Assembly: GCF_002095575.1 (NCBI RefSeq)
Contig: NZ_MLJJ01000028.1
Span: 1-50,834 of the forward strand
Source: Pantoea septica
GTDB lineage: Bacteria; Pseudomonadota; Gammaproteobacteria; Enterobacterales; Enterobacteriaceae
Length of the DNA: 50,834 nucleotides
Direction: 5' to 3'
Shown here: piece by piece, positions 18,803 to 27,871 of the stretch
Numbering within the stretch: position 1 is the first letter of the stretch
Layout: every line of letters begins with the position of its first letter
Notes under the pieces: model-generated
The model's database searches: none
Told to the model about the DNA's origin: nothing
The model's input: only the letters and a program-made list of their open reading frames with translations
Position numbers and translations under genes: made by a program

Positions 18803-18818
18803 TTGAATACGTATGCAA
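18803..18818. promoter_or_regulatory. Candidate operator O2 for the LacI-type regulator
   Basis: TTGAATACGTATGCAA shows the same palindrome with one mismatched pair. Its centre is 90 bp from O1 and its end 114 bp before the MFS start. The paired sites in a divergent promoter region fit looping or joint control of both operons. Confidence 0.7.
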
Positions 18819-18932
18819 AGAGTTTCATACCGTCAATGGTACCGGAGAGAACAGGAGCCGCCCAATGGATTGAACCGGTAAACGTCGTACCTGGCTGGTT
18901 ATAACCCATTACTTTTTAAGAGGTTCAAAACC

Positions 18933-20171
18933 ATGTTTCGAGCACTGTTACGCCGTCGGGAAGCCCGGCTCTTTTTCATCATCAGCATCCTGTTCTTTAT
19001 CTGCATCCACAGTATTGATGCCTTTCTGGCGCCGATGATGATCAACCAGGGCATCGAGCCGCAAATCATGGGCATCATCATGGGCGCGTCCGGGCTGGCC
19101 ACCCTCCTCATCCGTTTCCCGCTAGGCATTATTTCCGACGTGGTGAAAAGCCGCAGGATCTTTATCCAGATTGGCCTGCTGCTGCCGATTATCGCCTGGC
19201 CGATTGCCTGGCTCGAGCCAAACGCCATCACGCTGTATATGGCAAAAGCGGCCGACGGCGTCACGGCGGCGTCTTGGGTGCTGTACAATATTCTGTTCAT
19301 GCGTTATTTCGATCGCAGCGAAGCCCCTGCCGCCGTCGCGCTGCTGGCGCTGGCCGGCCCCATCGGCGTGTTTCTCGGCAACTGCATTGGCGCGGTGCTG
19401 TTTCACTATTTCGCCAACAACATTTCATTTTTCGTCTCCTGTATCTCGGCGCTGATTGCGCTTATCCTTACCACCCGCATTCAGGACGTTCACGACCCGG
19501 TGCAGGCACCCACGCTGAAGGCATGCATAACTGGTGCCCGCCAGCAGCTGGCTGACCGCTCTATCTGGCTGGCCGGTATTCTGGCGACCATCGTGATTCT
19601 GGTGCCCTTTGCCACCCGCGATACGCTGACGCCGGTCTACGCCGAGCAGCTTGGCGCCCGGGCAGGCATCCTCGCCCTACTCGGTAACATTCATCTTCTG
19701 TTTTACGGGCTGGCCATCGCCCTGTGCAGCTCGGTGTTTTACCAGCGCCTTGGGCTGGTAAAAACGGCGGTGCTCGGTATCGTCCTTCAGGTAATCTCTA
19801 CCTTCGGCATTCCCTTCACCAGCAACATCTATGTCATTTATCTGTGGCAGGCGCTGGCTGGATTCTCATTCGGGATGGCCTTTGCCGCGTTTATGTCGCT
19901 TAGCGTGGTGAATACCACCTCGGACGAACAATCCACGCGGATGGGATTATTCCAGACCATTTATTCCTGCGGCATGTTTGTCGGCCCTGTAATGATGGGC
20001 GTCATGATGCAACACATTAACCTGTCGTCCGGTTATCTATTAATTGCCGCCCTGTCCGTTATTGCCGCCATTGCTACGCCGCTGTCCGCTCGATGGATAT
20101 ATGCCCGCAAGGCGCAAAAATCCTCTCGCGTATTAAAAAACGGGGCTTACGCCGCCGCGCCGGATCAATAG
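18933..20171 (+). CDS. MFS transporter
   Basis: A 412-aa major facilitator permease with about 12 hydrophobic segments and the cytoplasmic loop 2-3 region around RFPLGIISDVVKSRR, close to the MFS motif A. The ATG has an AAGAGG Shine-Dalgarno. It is first gene of the rightward catabolic operon, so it probably imports the substrate of the locus. Substrate unknown. The GC content is backbone-like, unlike the flanking DUF3289/DUF943 DNA. Confidence 0.9.
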   Translation: MFRALLRRREARLFFIISILFFICIHSIDAFLAPMMINQGIEPQIMGIIMGASGLATLLIRFPLGIISDVVKSRRIFIQIGLLLPIIAWPIAWLEPNAITLYMAKAADGVTAASWVLYNILFMRYFDRSEAPAAVALLALAGPIGVFLGNCIGAVLFHYFANNISFFVSCISALIALILTTRIQDVHDPVQAPTLKACITGARQQLADRSIWLAGILATIVILVPFATRDTLTPVYAEQLGARAGILALLGNIHLLFYGLAIALCSSVFYQRLGLVKTAVLGIVLQVISTFGIPFTSNIYVIYLWQALAGFSFGMAFAAFMSLSVVNTTSDEQSTRMGLFQTIYSCGMFVGPVMMGVMMQHINLSSGYLLIAALSVIAAIATPLSARWIYARKAQKSSRVLKNGAYAAAPDQ

Positions 20172-20245
20172 CACATCTGTATTAAATACCCTGTCCCGGT
20201 TCGCCCGGAGGACAACTGACATCTTAAAAAGGTAAGGAGAAGCGT

Positions 20246-21568
20246 GTGTCCTGGAAATTAAAAAGCGGTAAATCCAACGAAGAGCGCCAGCAGGCCAACC
20301 AGCAAATAAGAGAAACGGTTGAGCACATACTCGCCGATATTGAAAAGCGTGGGAATAAAGCCATACGTGAATTATCCATTAAGTTCGATCGCTATGACCG
20401 GCAGGATTATCGCCTGACGCCCGCAGAAATCGATCGCTGTATTAAACAGCTAAGTCGACAGGATATTCAGGATATTGAATTTGCCCAACAGCAGGTGGCC
20501 AATTTTGCCCGGGCACAGAAAGCGTGCCTGCGGGATCTGGAAATTGAGACGCGTCCGGGCGTAATCCTCGGTCATAAAAATATCCCGATTAACGCCGTAG
20601 GGTGTTATGTGCCTGGCGGGAAATACCCGCTGCTGGCTTCAGCGCATATGTCGATCATCACGGCCAGTGTGGCGGGCTGTTCACGAATAATCAGCTGTGC
20701 GCCACCGTTTAACGGCGAACCTGCACCGGCGATTGTCGCGGCGCAAAAAATGGCGGGGGCAACAGAAATCTATGCCCTGGGCGGCATTCAGGCAATTGGG
20801 GCGATGGCGTTAGGTACCGACTCGCTTGCGCCGGTGGATATGCTGGTAGGGCCGGGTAATGCCTTCGTCGCGGAAGCCAAACGCCAGCTGTTTGGACGGG
20901 TGGGTATCGACCTGTTCGCCGGGCCGACGGAAACGCTGGTGATTGCGGATGACACCATTGATGCGGAAATATGCGCCACGGATCTGCTGGGCCAGGCCGA
21001 ACACGGAATAACCACCCCCGCGATTCTGCTGACCAATTCGCTGATGCTTGCGAAAGAGACGCTGCGCGAAATCGAGCGCCTGCTGGAAAAACTCCCGACC
21101 GCCGAAATCGCTCGCCAGTCGTGGCAGGACTACGGTGAAATCATCGTGTGCGACAGCTACGACGAGATGCTGCTGGAAGCGGATCGCATTGCTTCCGAGC
21201 ACGTGCAGGTGATGACAGACCGAGACGACTGGTTCCTGGCGAACCTGACTAACTACGGTGCGCTGTTCCTTGGTCCGCGCACCAACGTTGCCTATGGCGA
21301 TAAGGTCATAGGAACCAACCACACGCTGCCTACGCAAAAAGCCGCGCGCTACACCGGCGGCCTGTGGGTTGGCAAATTTATGAAAACCTGCACCTTCCAA
21401 AAGGTCCTCAGCGACGAAGCCACCGCAGAAATCGGCAGCTACTGCTCCCGCCTGTCGCTGCTGGAAGGGTTCGCCGGACACGCTGAGCAGGCCAATATTC
21501 GCGTACGTCGTTACGGCCAGACGAATGTTCCCTACGCCACGCCAGCCCCGGTCAGGGAAAAGGTGTAA
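20246..21568 (+). CDS. HisD-like NAD-dependent alcohol dehydrogenase 2
   Basis: A 440-aa second HisD-superfamily enzyme, clearly diverged from the one at 14039-15334 but keeping the same core ([20 protein letters not shown]). The metal and catalytic residues remain: Gln/His in LGQAEHG, Asp in [13 protein letters not shown], His in GFAGHAEQ and Glu-His in IASEHVQ. It starts with GTG at 20246 behind AAGGAGA. With two paralogues in one locus, it may oxidise a different intermediate or stereoisomer. Confidence 0.9.
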   Translation: MSWKLKSGKSNEERQQANQQIRETVEHILADIEKRGNKAIRELSIKFDRYDRQDYRLTPAEIDRCIKQLSRQDIQDIEFAQQQVANFARAQKACLRDLEIETRPGVILGHKNIPINAVGCYVPGGKYPLLASAHMSIITASVAGCSRIISCAPPFNGEPAPAIVAAQKMAGATEIYALGGIQAIGAMALGTDSLAPVDMLVGPGNAFVAEAKRQLFGRVGIDLFAGPTETLVIADDTIDAEICATDLLGQAEHGITTPAILLTNSLMLAKETLREIERLLEKLPTAEIARQSWQDYGEIIVCDSYDEMLLEADRIASEHVQVMTDRDDWFLANLTNYGALFLGPRTNVAYGDKVIGTNHTLPTQKAARYTGGLWVGKFMKTCTFQKVLSDEATAEIGSYCSRLSLLEGFAGHAEQANIRVRRYGQTNVPYATPAPVREKV

Positions 21569-21571
21569 CTC

Positions 21572-22336
21572 ATGACGCTTGTGCAAACGCCTTCTTTCTC
21601 TTTACACGGCAAGCGCGCACTGGTTACCGGCGGGTCCAGAGGTATTGGCTTCGCCGCTGCGGTTGCCCTCGCCGAGGCGGGCGCAGAGGTATGGATTGCC
21701 GCCCGGGATCGTCAGGCGCTGACGCATGCCGCTAATCTGGCCGCAGAGCATCAGCTGTCACTCCACCCGGTGACGCTGGATATTACCGACGCCGACCAGA
21801 CAGAGCGCATCCTTGCGACCCTGCCGGATATCGACATTCTGGTGAACAGCGCCGGACTGGCCCGCCACCAGCCGTTTCTGGAGGTAAATGAGGAAGATTT
21901 CGATGCGGTGATGGCGCTTAATCTGCGCGCTATCTTCTTTGTCAGCCAGCGCGTGGCGCGGCGCATGCGGGTAGGCGGTATTGCGGGGTCGATAATTCAT
22001 ATTTCATCGCAGATGGGGCACGTAGGCGGCCCTGCCCGGAGCGTGTACTGCGCCTCCAAGTTTGCGCTGGAGGGGTTAACCCGAACAATGGCGCTGGAGC
22101 TGGGCGATGCAGGGATCCGCGTTAACACACTATGTCCGACCTTCATCGAAACCGATCTGTCGCGCTCGTCGCTTGAAGATCCCGAATTCCGCGGCTACGT
22201 GCTGGATAACATCAAGCTGCCCCGCCTGGGCAGGCTTGAGGACATTATGGGGCCGGTGGTGTTCCTTGCCTCCGAGGCCGCAGGGATGATCACCGGCAGC
22301 GCACTGATGGTAGACGGCGGCTGGACGGCAACGTGA
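21572..22336 (+). CDS. Short-chain dehydrogenase/reductase
   Basis: A 254-aa classical SDR. The NAD(P)-binding TGGSRGIGFA (about residues 18-27), LVNSAG, the catalytic Ser in HISSQMG and the YCASK Tyr-Lys pair are intact. It starts 3 nt after the HisD-like gene ends and is followed directly by the hydrolase gene, so it is within one operon. It probably oxidises or reduces a hydroxyl/keto intermediate. Confidence 0.93.
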   Translation: MTLVQTPSFSLHGKRALVTGGSRGIGFAAAVALAEAGAEVWIAARDRQALTHAANLAAEHQLSLHPVTLDITDADQTERILATLPDIDILVNSAGLARHQPFLEVNEEDFDAVMALNLRAIFFVSQRVARRMRVGGIAGSIIHISSQMGHVGGPARSVYCASKFALEGLTRTMALELGDAGIRVNTLCPTFIETDLSRSSLEDPEFRGYVLDNIKLPRLGRLEDIMGPVVFLASEAAGMITGSALMVDGGWTAT

Positions 22337-22344
22337 GGCTCACG

Positions 22345-23088
22345 ATGAAACATGCTTTGCTGGATAACACCGATCTGCCGCTGGTGCTGCTCGGCGGTAC
22401 GCTGTGTAACGCCCGGCTCTGGCAGCCCGTGATCGCGCGGCTAAACGTTACGGCGACAGTGTGCGTCACGTTAGCGGGGGCGGGATCCGCGCATCAGGCG
22501 TCGCAGCGGCTGCTGAACGTGCTGCCGCCACGCTTTTTGCTGGCCGGGTTTTCACTCGGCGCCATTGTCGCGCTACAAATGGCCGCCGACGCGCCGGAAA
22601 GGATCGACGGCCTGGCGCTCCTTTCTGCCAATCCCCTTGCCGATCCGCCGGAAAATGCCGCGACGCGCCGGGAAGCGGTACGCACCGCTCAGGCGCAAGG
22701 CATTACCGATTGGCTGATGTCGACTCTGTGGCCGCGCTACGTGGCGCCAGCACGCCTGAACGATCGCACTCTGCAGGAGGTCATCTGCCGGATGGCGCAG
22801 GCGTGCGGCATCGCAACCTTCGCGCAGCAAACGGAAATCGCCATTCACCGGCAGGACAACCGGCCGGCGCTCGCCGCCCTCACCTGCCCGATAGCGATCC
22901 TGAACGGCGCGCAGGACCTTATCTGCACGCCCCATCATCACCACTTACTGGCTGCCAGCGCCGGGAATGCGGCATGGCATACGGTGGAGGCCAGCGGGCA
23001 TTTCGTTCCGCTGGAAGCGCCGGATGACGTCGCACCGCCGCTGCGCCAGTGGATTACGGAGTGCATACAGTGCGCAAAAACAGACTAA
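22345..23088 (+). CDS. Alpha/beta hydrolase
   Basis: A 247-aa alpha/beta-hydrolase-fold enzyme. The oxyanion region is LLGGTLCN, the nucleophile elbow GFSLGA supplies the catalytic Ser (about residue 77), NGAQDLI the likely Asp and ASGHFVPLE the His. I start at the ATG (22345) because GTGAGG upstream can serve as Shine-Dalgarno. A GTG at 22333, overlapping the SDR stop, is the alternative. It could cleave an ester or lactone or a C-C bond in the pathway. Confidence 0.85.
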   Translation: MKHALLDNTDLPLVLLGGTLCNARLWQPVIARLNVTATVCVTLAGAGSAHQASQRLLNVLPPRFLLAGFSLGAIVALQMAADAPERIDGLALLSANPLADPPENAATRREAVRTAQAQGITDWLMSTLWPRYVAPARLNDRTLQEVICRMAQACGIATFAQQTEIAIHRQDNRPALAALTCPIAILNGAQDLICTPHHHHLLAASAGNAAWHTVEASGHFVPLEAPDDVAPPLRQWITECIQCAKTD

Positions 23089-23861
23089 AGACCGCGTTTC
23101 GGGAAAACACACCCATCATTAACGGCTGGCTGGCGATCCCATCCAGCTACAGCGCGGAAATTATTGGCCATCAGGGCTACGACGCCGTGACCGTCGATCT
23201 CCAGCACGGCATGATTGATTTCGCCAGCGCGCTAACGATGCTTCAGGCGCTTTCGGCCACGCCAGTCGTCCCGCTGGTCCGCGTGGCCGATAACAACCCG
23301 GCGCAAATCATGCGCGTCCTGGATGCCGGAGCATACGGTGCGATCTGCCCGATGATCTCCAGCGCAGAGCAGGCTCGCCGCTTTGTCGCCGCCTGCCGCT
23401 ATCCACCGCTGGGTGTGCGATCTTTTGGCCCGGCACGCGGGCTGCTCTACGGCGGCAACGACTACCCGCAGTACGCCAACGACGAAATCCTGACGCTGGC
23501 AATGATCGAAACCCGGGAAGGTTTGGCGAATCTTGACGCTATTCTCAATACCGACGGGCTGGACGGCGTGTTTATTGGTCCCAACGATCTCTCACTAACG
23601 CTGACGGGCAGTGCCAGCGCGGAATCCCAACACCCGGAGATGCTTGCTGCCATACATAAGGTGATTGAACGCTGTCACCAGCATCAAAAGATGGCCGGAA
23701 TTTTCTGTACATCCGGGGCGGCGGCCGCAGAGCGTATTGCCCAGGGGTTCCATTTTGTCACGCCGGCAAACGATGTAATGCAGTTGGGTCGCGCCTCGCG
23801 TGAAGCCATCGCCCTCGCGCGCGGCAACGCCATCCCCGCAACCGGCGCATCCGGTTATTAA
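23070..23861 (+). CDS. HpcH/HpaI family aldolase
   Basis: A 263-aa class II pyruvate aldolase of the HpaI/citrate-lyase-beta family, splitting a 2-keto-acid into pyruvate (or a close relative) and an aldehyde. Landmarks are VDLQHG (general-base His), PLVRV (substrate-binding Arg), MIETREGLANLD (metal Glu) and FIGPNDLSL (metal Asp). GTG 23070 is chosen because CGGAG lies 7 nt upstream; earlier in-frame GTGs at 23049 and 23061 are possible. It overlaps the end of the hydrolase gene by 19 nt. Confidence 0.9.
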   Translation: MRKNRLKTAFRENTPIINGWLAIPSSYSAEIIGHQGYDAVTVDLQHGMIDFASALTMLQALSATPVVPLVRVADNNPAQIMRVLDAGAYGAICPMISSAEQARRFVAACRYPPLGVRSFGPARGLLYGGNDYPQYANDEILTLAMIETREGLANLDAILNTDGLDGVFIGPNDLSLTLTGSASAESQHPEMLAAIHKVIERCHQHQKMAGIFCTSGAAAAERIAQGFHFVTPANDVMQLGRASREAIALARGNAIPATGASGY

Positions 23862-23872
23862 AAGGAGAACAC

Positions 23873-25048
23873 ATGAAAACCATCCATCTTACTAAAAGCC
23901 AGGCCAGAAGCCGGTTAATCGCCCCTGACGATATGGTCTCCTGCAATCTTGCCTTTATTGACTGTAGGCTACCGGGCTCAAATCTGAAGCAAAACTATTC
24001 GTTCATCGGCCCCGGCGTTACACAGTCCACGGAGCAGATCGTAAATATCCCCGAGCCGCACGGTTTCAACATTGGCGCAGCGGCGATGCCAAAAGGGGTA
24101 ACTAATAACCTGCATCTTCACTTCACGGCGGAGGTGTTTCTGATCTACGAAGGCACATGGCGTTTTCGCTGGGGTGCGCAAGGCGAACATGAGGCAGAAT
24201 TCAGCGCCCCCGCAATCCTCTCCATTCCGACCTGGATATTCCGGGGATTCACCAACGTGAGTAAAGAGGATACCAGCGGCATGGTGTTCACCGTTTTAGG
24301 GGGCGACAACACGGGTGGAATCATCTGGCACCCGTCGGTGCTGGCGGCGGCAGGCGAGTACGGAATGTATTTGAGCAAAGATAACATGCTGATTACGCAG
24401 GAGGCAGGCGACCCGCCACCTGACCCTTCAACGCTGCTGACGCCGCTGTCAGAGGAGTACATGGCCGGGCTACGTGATTACAGCGTTGAAGAGATGCGCA
24501 GGCGCGCGGTGACCGGCGATGAGCGTTGCTGGTCATCACGGGGGCTGCTGGACTCGGTGCTGCCGGGACACGGCGGCGAGATCGCGCCGGTCATCGGTTT
24601 TGGCATTTCACAGGACAGAGACGCTTCTCCGGCTATTACCGATCCACACGGTTTTTCCGTCGAGTGGCTGCGGCTCGCTGACGGTTGCATCGTAGGGCGA
24701 CATTTATGCCCCGATATTCAGGTGATTATGGTCTTTAAGGGACAGCTGGAAGTCACATGGAACGAGGCGGGTGAAGAGGTCAGCATCATCGCCCCTGAAC
24801 GTTCGGTGATATCCATTCCGGCAGAGAGCTGGCGACGCTACCGTGCGGTGGGTGGTAACACCGAATTTATCCTCACCACCCGAGGCGACGGCCGTAAACG
24901 TCTTTACTGGGATGAGGAGGTTCTGCTGCAGGCAAAAGCGCATAACCGCTGCCTCGATCCGGATGGCTACGTCGCCGATGCCGATATCTTGCCCGTTACG
25001 GCACGTCGGGCGGGGGCAACACTGGAAAAGTGGCAAGCGAACGCCTGA
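23873..25048 (+). CDS. Double-cupin protein
   Basis: A 391-aa protein with two cupin barrels, at about residues 60-150 (NNLHLHFTAEVFLIYEGTWR has the HxH..E metal-motif form) and 255-345 (GRHLCPDIQVIMVFKGQLEV, with weaker metal ligands). This resembles bicupin oxygenases or isomerases, but I cannot assign a reaction. AAAGGAGAAC is its Shine-Dalgarno, 8 nt before the ATG. It is last in the rightward operon. Confidence 0.85.
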   Translation: MKTIHLTKSQARSRLIAPDDMVSCNLAFIDCRLPGSNLKQNYSFIGPGVTQSTEQIVNIPEPHGFNIGAAAMPKGVTNNLHLHFTAEVFLIYEGTWRFRWGAQGEHEAEFSAPAILSIPTWIFRGFTNVSKEDTSGMVFTVLGGDNTGGIIWHPSVLAAAGEYGMYLSKDNMLITQEAGDPPPDPSTLLTPLSEEYMAGLRDYSVEEMRRRAVTGDERCWSSRGLLDSVLPGHGGEIAPVIGFGISQDRDASPAITDPHGFSVEWLRLADGCIVGRHLCPDIQVIMVFKGQLEVTWNEAGEEVSIIAPERSVISIPAESWRRYRAVGGNTEFILTTRGDGRKRLYWDEEVLLQAKAHNRCLDPDGYVADADILPVTARRAGATLEKWQANA

Positions 25049-25539
25049 CATTACGCCGCCATCAATATCTCAGATGGCGTCGTTGAGCGTCATGCCTGGC
25101 ATGTATACCGCCTGAAAGAAAAGAGCGCCCATCATGAGGGCATTCTCTTTTACGCTTTGGCGAGCGCGCCGGATGAACCAGCCCGATTCCGGTGCCATGC
25201 TCAGATAGAAAACCTGATTGAAGTCGGGTGTCTTGGGCTGCTGTTGCACTCCGGTGCTGTGCTCGCAGGACAAAGAAGGACGCCTGCCAGAAGACAGGAA
25301 ATAAATTAATAAACAATAAGTTGAATTATATTTAGGGGTTGCTCACAGACTCTGCCGGGCCGGATAATTTATTTTGCAGATCAATTTTTATCAATCGATC
25401 GGTTTAATCGATCATATTTTTCACTCCGCTTCACACGCCACCCGTAGTCCTGATGGAACCACAATACGCACCTCGGATATTCGGTTACTGAACTCGTCGA
25501 GGTTTAGTCAACCGTTTTGAGAATGTGATCGCACAGTGA

Positions 25540-25785
25540 CATCCAAATTTCACAGCAAATCAGTTTGAGCAGGCGTTGGTGGATCTTGCACAAAAGCCTG
25601 GGTATACCGCCGAACGATTTGACGACAGAGGGCAATGGCCTGATATACCTCGGGTGCTTCCTCAGAAAGCAGGATTTATCATTGAGGCTAAGAGCAGGAA
25701 GCTAAAGAAGAACCTTCTGACAAAAGAAAATCACGGGCAACTTTCTGTTATTTCGCAATGGTTCAATCAAACTTATCCAGCTTGA
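25540..25785 (+). pseudogene. PD-(D/E)XK nuclease-like remnant
   Basis: The frame reads NQFEQALVDLAQKPGYTAER, then FIIEAKSRKLKKNLLTKEN and ends in WFNQTYPA-stop. An E-x-K (IIEAKS) after an Asp-rich stretch looks like the core of a restriction-type endonuclease. There is no start codon with a Shine-Dalgarno, and the fragment is short. Low certainty. Confidence 0.3.
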
Positions 25786-25849
25786 GAGCTGCGCGTATTT
25801 CGGTTCATCCTACGAACAAGACAACCAGGTCTGCTTCGACAACTGATAT

Positions 25850-26023
25850 CTACACCTTTAGCGCCTGGTTACCCAGCAGACGGTCTGCCCTTTTGATTTT
25901 ATTTTTGACCTGAGTGCCACCCGGCATAAATCGTCCGTTGCTCGTCAATGAAAGAGATGCCCCAGTAGTGGCATCAAGCAATGCATTTTGACGGTATGTG
26001 TGGAACTGTATCAGAGAATGGTG
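25850..26023 (-). pseudogene. IS4-family transposase N-terminal remnant
   Basis: The minus-strand frame reads HTYRQNALLDATTGASLSLT, then GRFMPGGTQVKNKIKRADRLLGNQALKV-stop. The KIKRADRLLGN stretch is characteristic of the N-terminal region of IS4-type transposases. No inverted repeats or catalytic DDE region follow, so it is a dead fragment. Confidence 0.5.
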
Positions 26024-26400
26024 GAAAAACTTCTGGCATACTTAAAAGGCAGGCACAGAGGCGATCTCATTGAGTTTGTTGCACAATTAGTAGATCACGA
26101 AATTCTATGCCTGTCTTTTTTCACCCGCACATTTCTGGGGATTCATCAGCCCCATTGGGGGAATACGGATCACTACCGGATTAAAGATAATTTCCTTTCC
26201 TGTGCGGTAGAAATTCATCGTTCAAGTTTGAGCAATGGACAAACCATCGACCATTAACCCGCCACCAGCCCACACCCATAATCAGTTAAATCCGCAAAAT
26301 ATTACGGGCAAGCGCTGGACAAGGTTTACACTTCAACCCACTAGCACGTATTATTCCCTGCGAAGACCGCAACGGACGATAGCACAAGGAATGTGTCACG

Positions 26401-27246
26401 ATGGCCGCACTACAGTTTCCCTGTACCATATTTACTACCCAAAATCGTATGGACGACTACAGCGCTAAAGATATGCGCTGTGGGGATTTATCAGAATCAC
26501 AGTTAAAAACGCATTTTCATTTGCTGGATGTCTCTACCAGGACCAACCCTTATACTCTGACGAAAATTACGCCATTCACTCAGCCACAGTCAATGTTTCA
26601 TGGCTCCCATGGAGAAGGGGAAAAGATTACCCGACAGCAATGCGCCAGTATCTTGTTTGATGAATTCCGCGATTTATCGCGCCTGTTCTCGATTTATGGC
26701 CCATACAAATACCTGATCGAAAAGATGATCACCCATATGCAGTACGATAATGGCAAACCGTTCACTAGTATGCACCTGAACAGTGCTTTGAAGGAGCAAA
26801 TTCTCAGAGATAATTCGACAGAGAACAGTACGCGATTGCGGTTAGAGAAAGCATTTAATACGTTCATTTACTGGGATAATAAAAATTATCCCACCAAAAA
26901 TAAAGATGAACTACGCAAAGCAATAGCATTCGGAAAACTCCCCAAATCCGACAGATTTCAGGATAATTATAACGACATGGGAATTACTGTACACGACACC
27001 TGGGCAACGCATATCACCATAAAATCGCTACAGGTTGATAATGAGCGTTACCGGGCGGTGGTGCATTACAAAATCCAGGATCACTTTGGCCTTGATGTTG
27101 ACGATGTTTCAAAACTCAAGTTCAACCAGTTCCGCTTTTTTCGTATCTGATTTGTGTTACAGCGATATGACCAGTTTGGTTTTAAGCCGTTCATGACAAA
27201 TATTGAAGCCACAATTGAAATCACCGGGGGACGCAATGAAAGCTAA
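26401..27246 (+). pseudogene. DUF3289 family gene, copy 3, premature stop
   Basis: Reads as a 249-aa DUF3289 protein ending at TGA (27148-27150). The conserved FRIWFVLQRY Trp codon (TGG) of the other copies has become TGA here. The same frame stays open afterwards through ITGGRNES to the TAA at 27244, giving a would-be 281-aa protein. The N-terminal 125 residues are nearly identical to copy 2, while the middle (about 130-175) is diverged. It lies 11 nt over the start of DUF943 copy 4. Confidence 0.8.
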
Positions 27247-27700
27247 CCTCAAAAAAATTCTACTTGCGCTATCGTTCCCCGTTAGCTTGCTGCTAGCATG
27301 TGTACTCTGGCTGTCGCTGCGAACGGTAGAAATTGTTGCCGTTCATAAAGACGGTAACTATAGCTCAATTTTAGTAAAAAACTTTCCGATTACGGACAAG
27401 GGGAAAATCAACTGGTGGCTGAAAAATAAGGATATGCTTATAAAAGAATATGACGTTCCCGCTCCAGATAATGATGGCTTTTTCGAAGTCATTTTCTGGA
27501 ATTTTGGCGAGGGTTATAAAGAAACCGATGGCTATGACAATTTATGTTTTAACGATATGAAGCCGCCGATAAATTGCATAGAGAAAGATAAGGTTTTCAC
27601 TGTATGGAATGACAGGAGTAAACATATATTTTTTGGCGTTCATGATGGATTCTATCGTACAAAGGAAAATGGTGAAATGGTAAAAATTAAAGATGAATAA
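27236..27700 (+). CDS. DUF943 family membrane-anchored protein, copy 4
   Basis: A 154-aa DUF943 protein. The ATG at 27236 follows GGGGGACGCA, the same context as in copies 1 and 2; an earlier in-frame start would run through the end of DUF3289. The membrane segment is at about residues 6-24. Family motifs LRTVEIVAVHK, FPITDKGKINWWLKNKDM and CFNDMKPPINCIEKD are present. It is intact beside a damaged DUF3289 gene. Confidence 0.85.
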   Translation: MKANLKKILLALSFPVSLLLACVLWLSLRTVEIVAVHKDGNYSSILVKNFPITDKGKINWWLKNKDMLIKEYDVPAPDNDGFFEVIFWNFGEGYKETDGYDNLCFNDMKPPINCIEKDKVFTVWNDRSKHIFFGVHDGFYRTKENGEMVKIKDE

Positions 27701-27792
27701 ACTTGCACCCCTCGCGTAGTGAATGCAATAAAATCATACCCCTGCCCGGCTTGCACCAACCATGCATAAGTAGCCAGGTATGCCAGAGGCTA

Positions 27793-27871
27793 GTTTGGTT
27801 TTAAGCCCTTTATGACCAATATGGAAGCCACTATAGAAATTACCGGGAGCCGTAATGATAGCAAAAATTAA
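27793..27871 (+). pseudogene. DUF3289 C-terminal remnant, copy 4
   Basis: Only the last ~26 codons remain (FGFKPFMTNMEATIEITGSR to a TAA at 27869-27871). They are fused upstream to the tail sequence (CCAGGTATGCCAGAGGCT) that follows DUF943 copies 1 and 4. It overlaps the start of DUF943 copy 5 by 17 nt, as an intact gene would. Confidence 0.75.

Larger units (their letters stand above)
25049..26290. other. Gene-debris zone between catabolic operon and DUF3289 cassette
   Basis: About 1.2 kb without an intact gene. It holds a nuclease-like remnant (25540-25785) and an IS4-type transposase remnant (25850-26023), annotated separately. A minus-strand 67-codon frame (25070-25273) with a hydrophobic C-terminus and a plus-strand 89-codon frame (25988-26257) are present but unrecognised and lack good starts. 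Confidence 0.45.

Noticed and set aside
25070..25273. Minus-strand 67-codon frame with a hydrophobic C-terminus after the cupin gene
   Set aside because: No Shine-Dalgarno, no recognised family and a location in a debris zone; mentioned only in the regional note.
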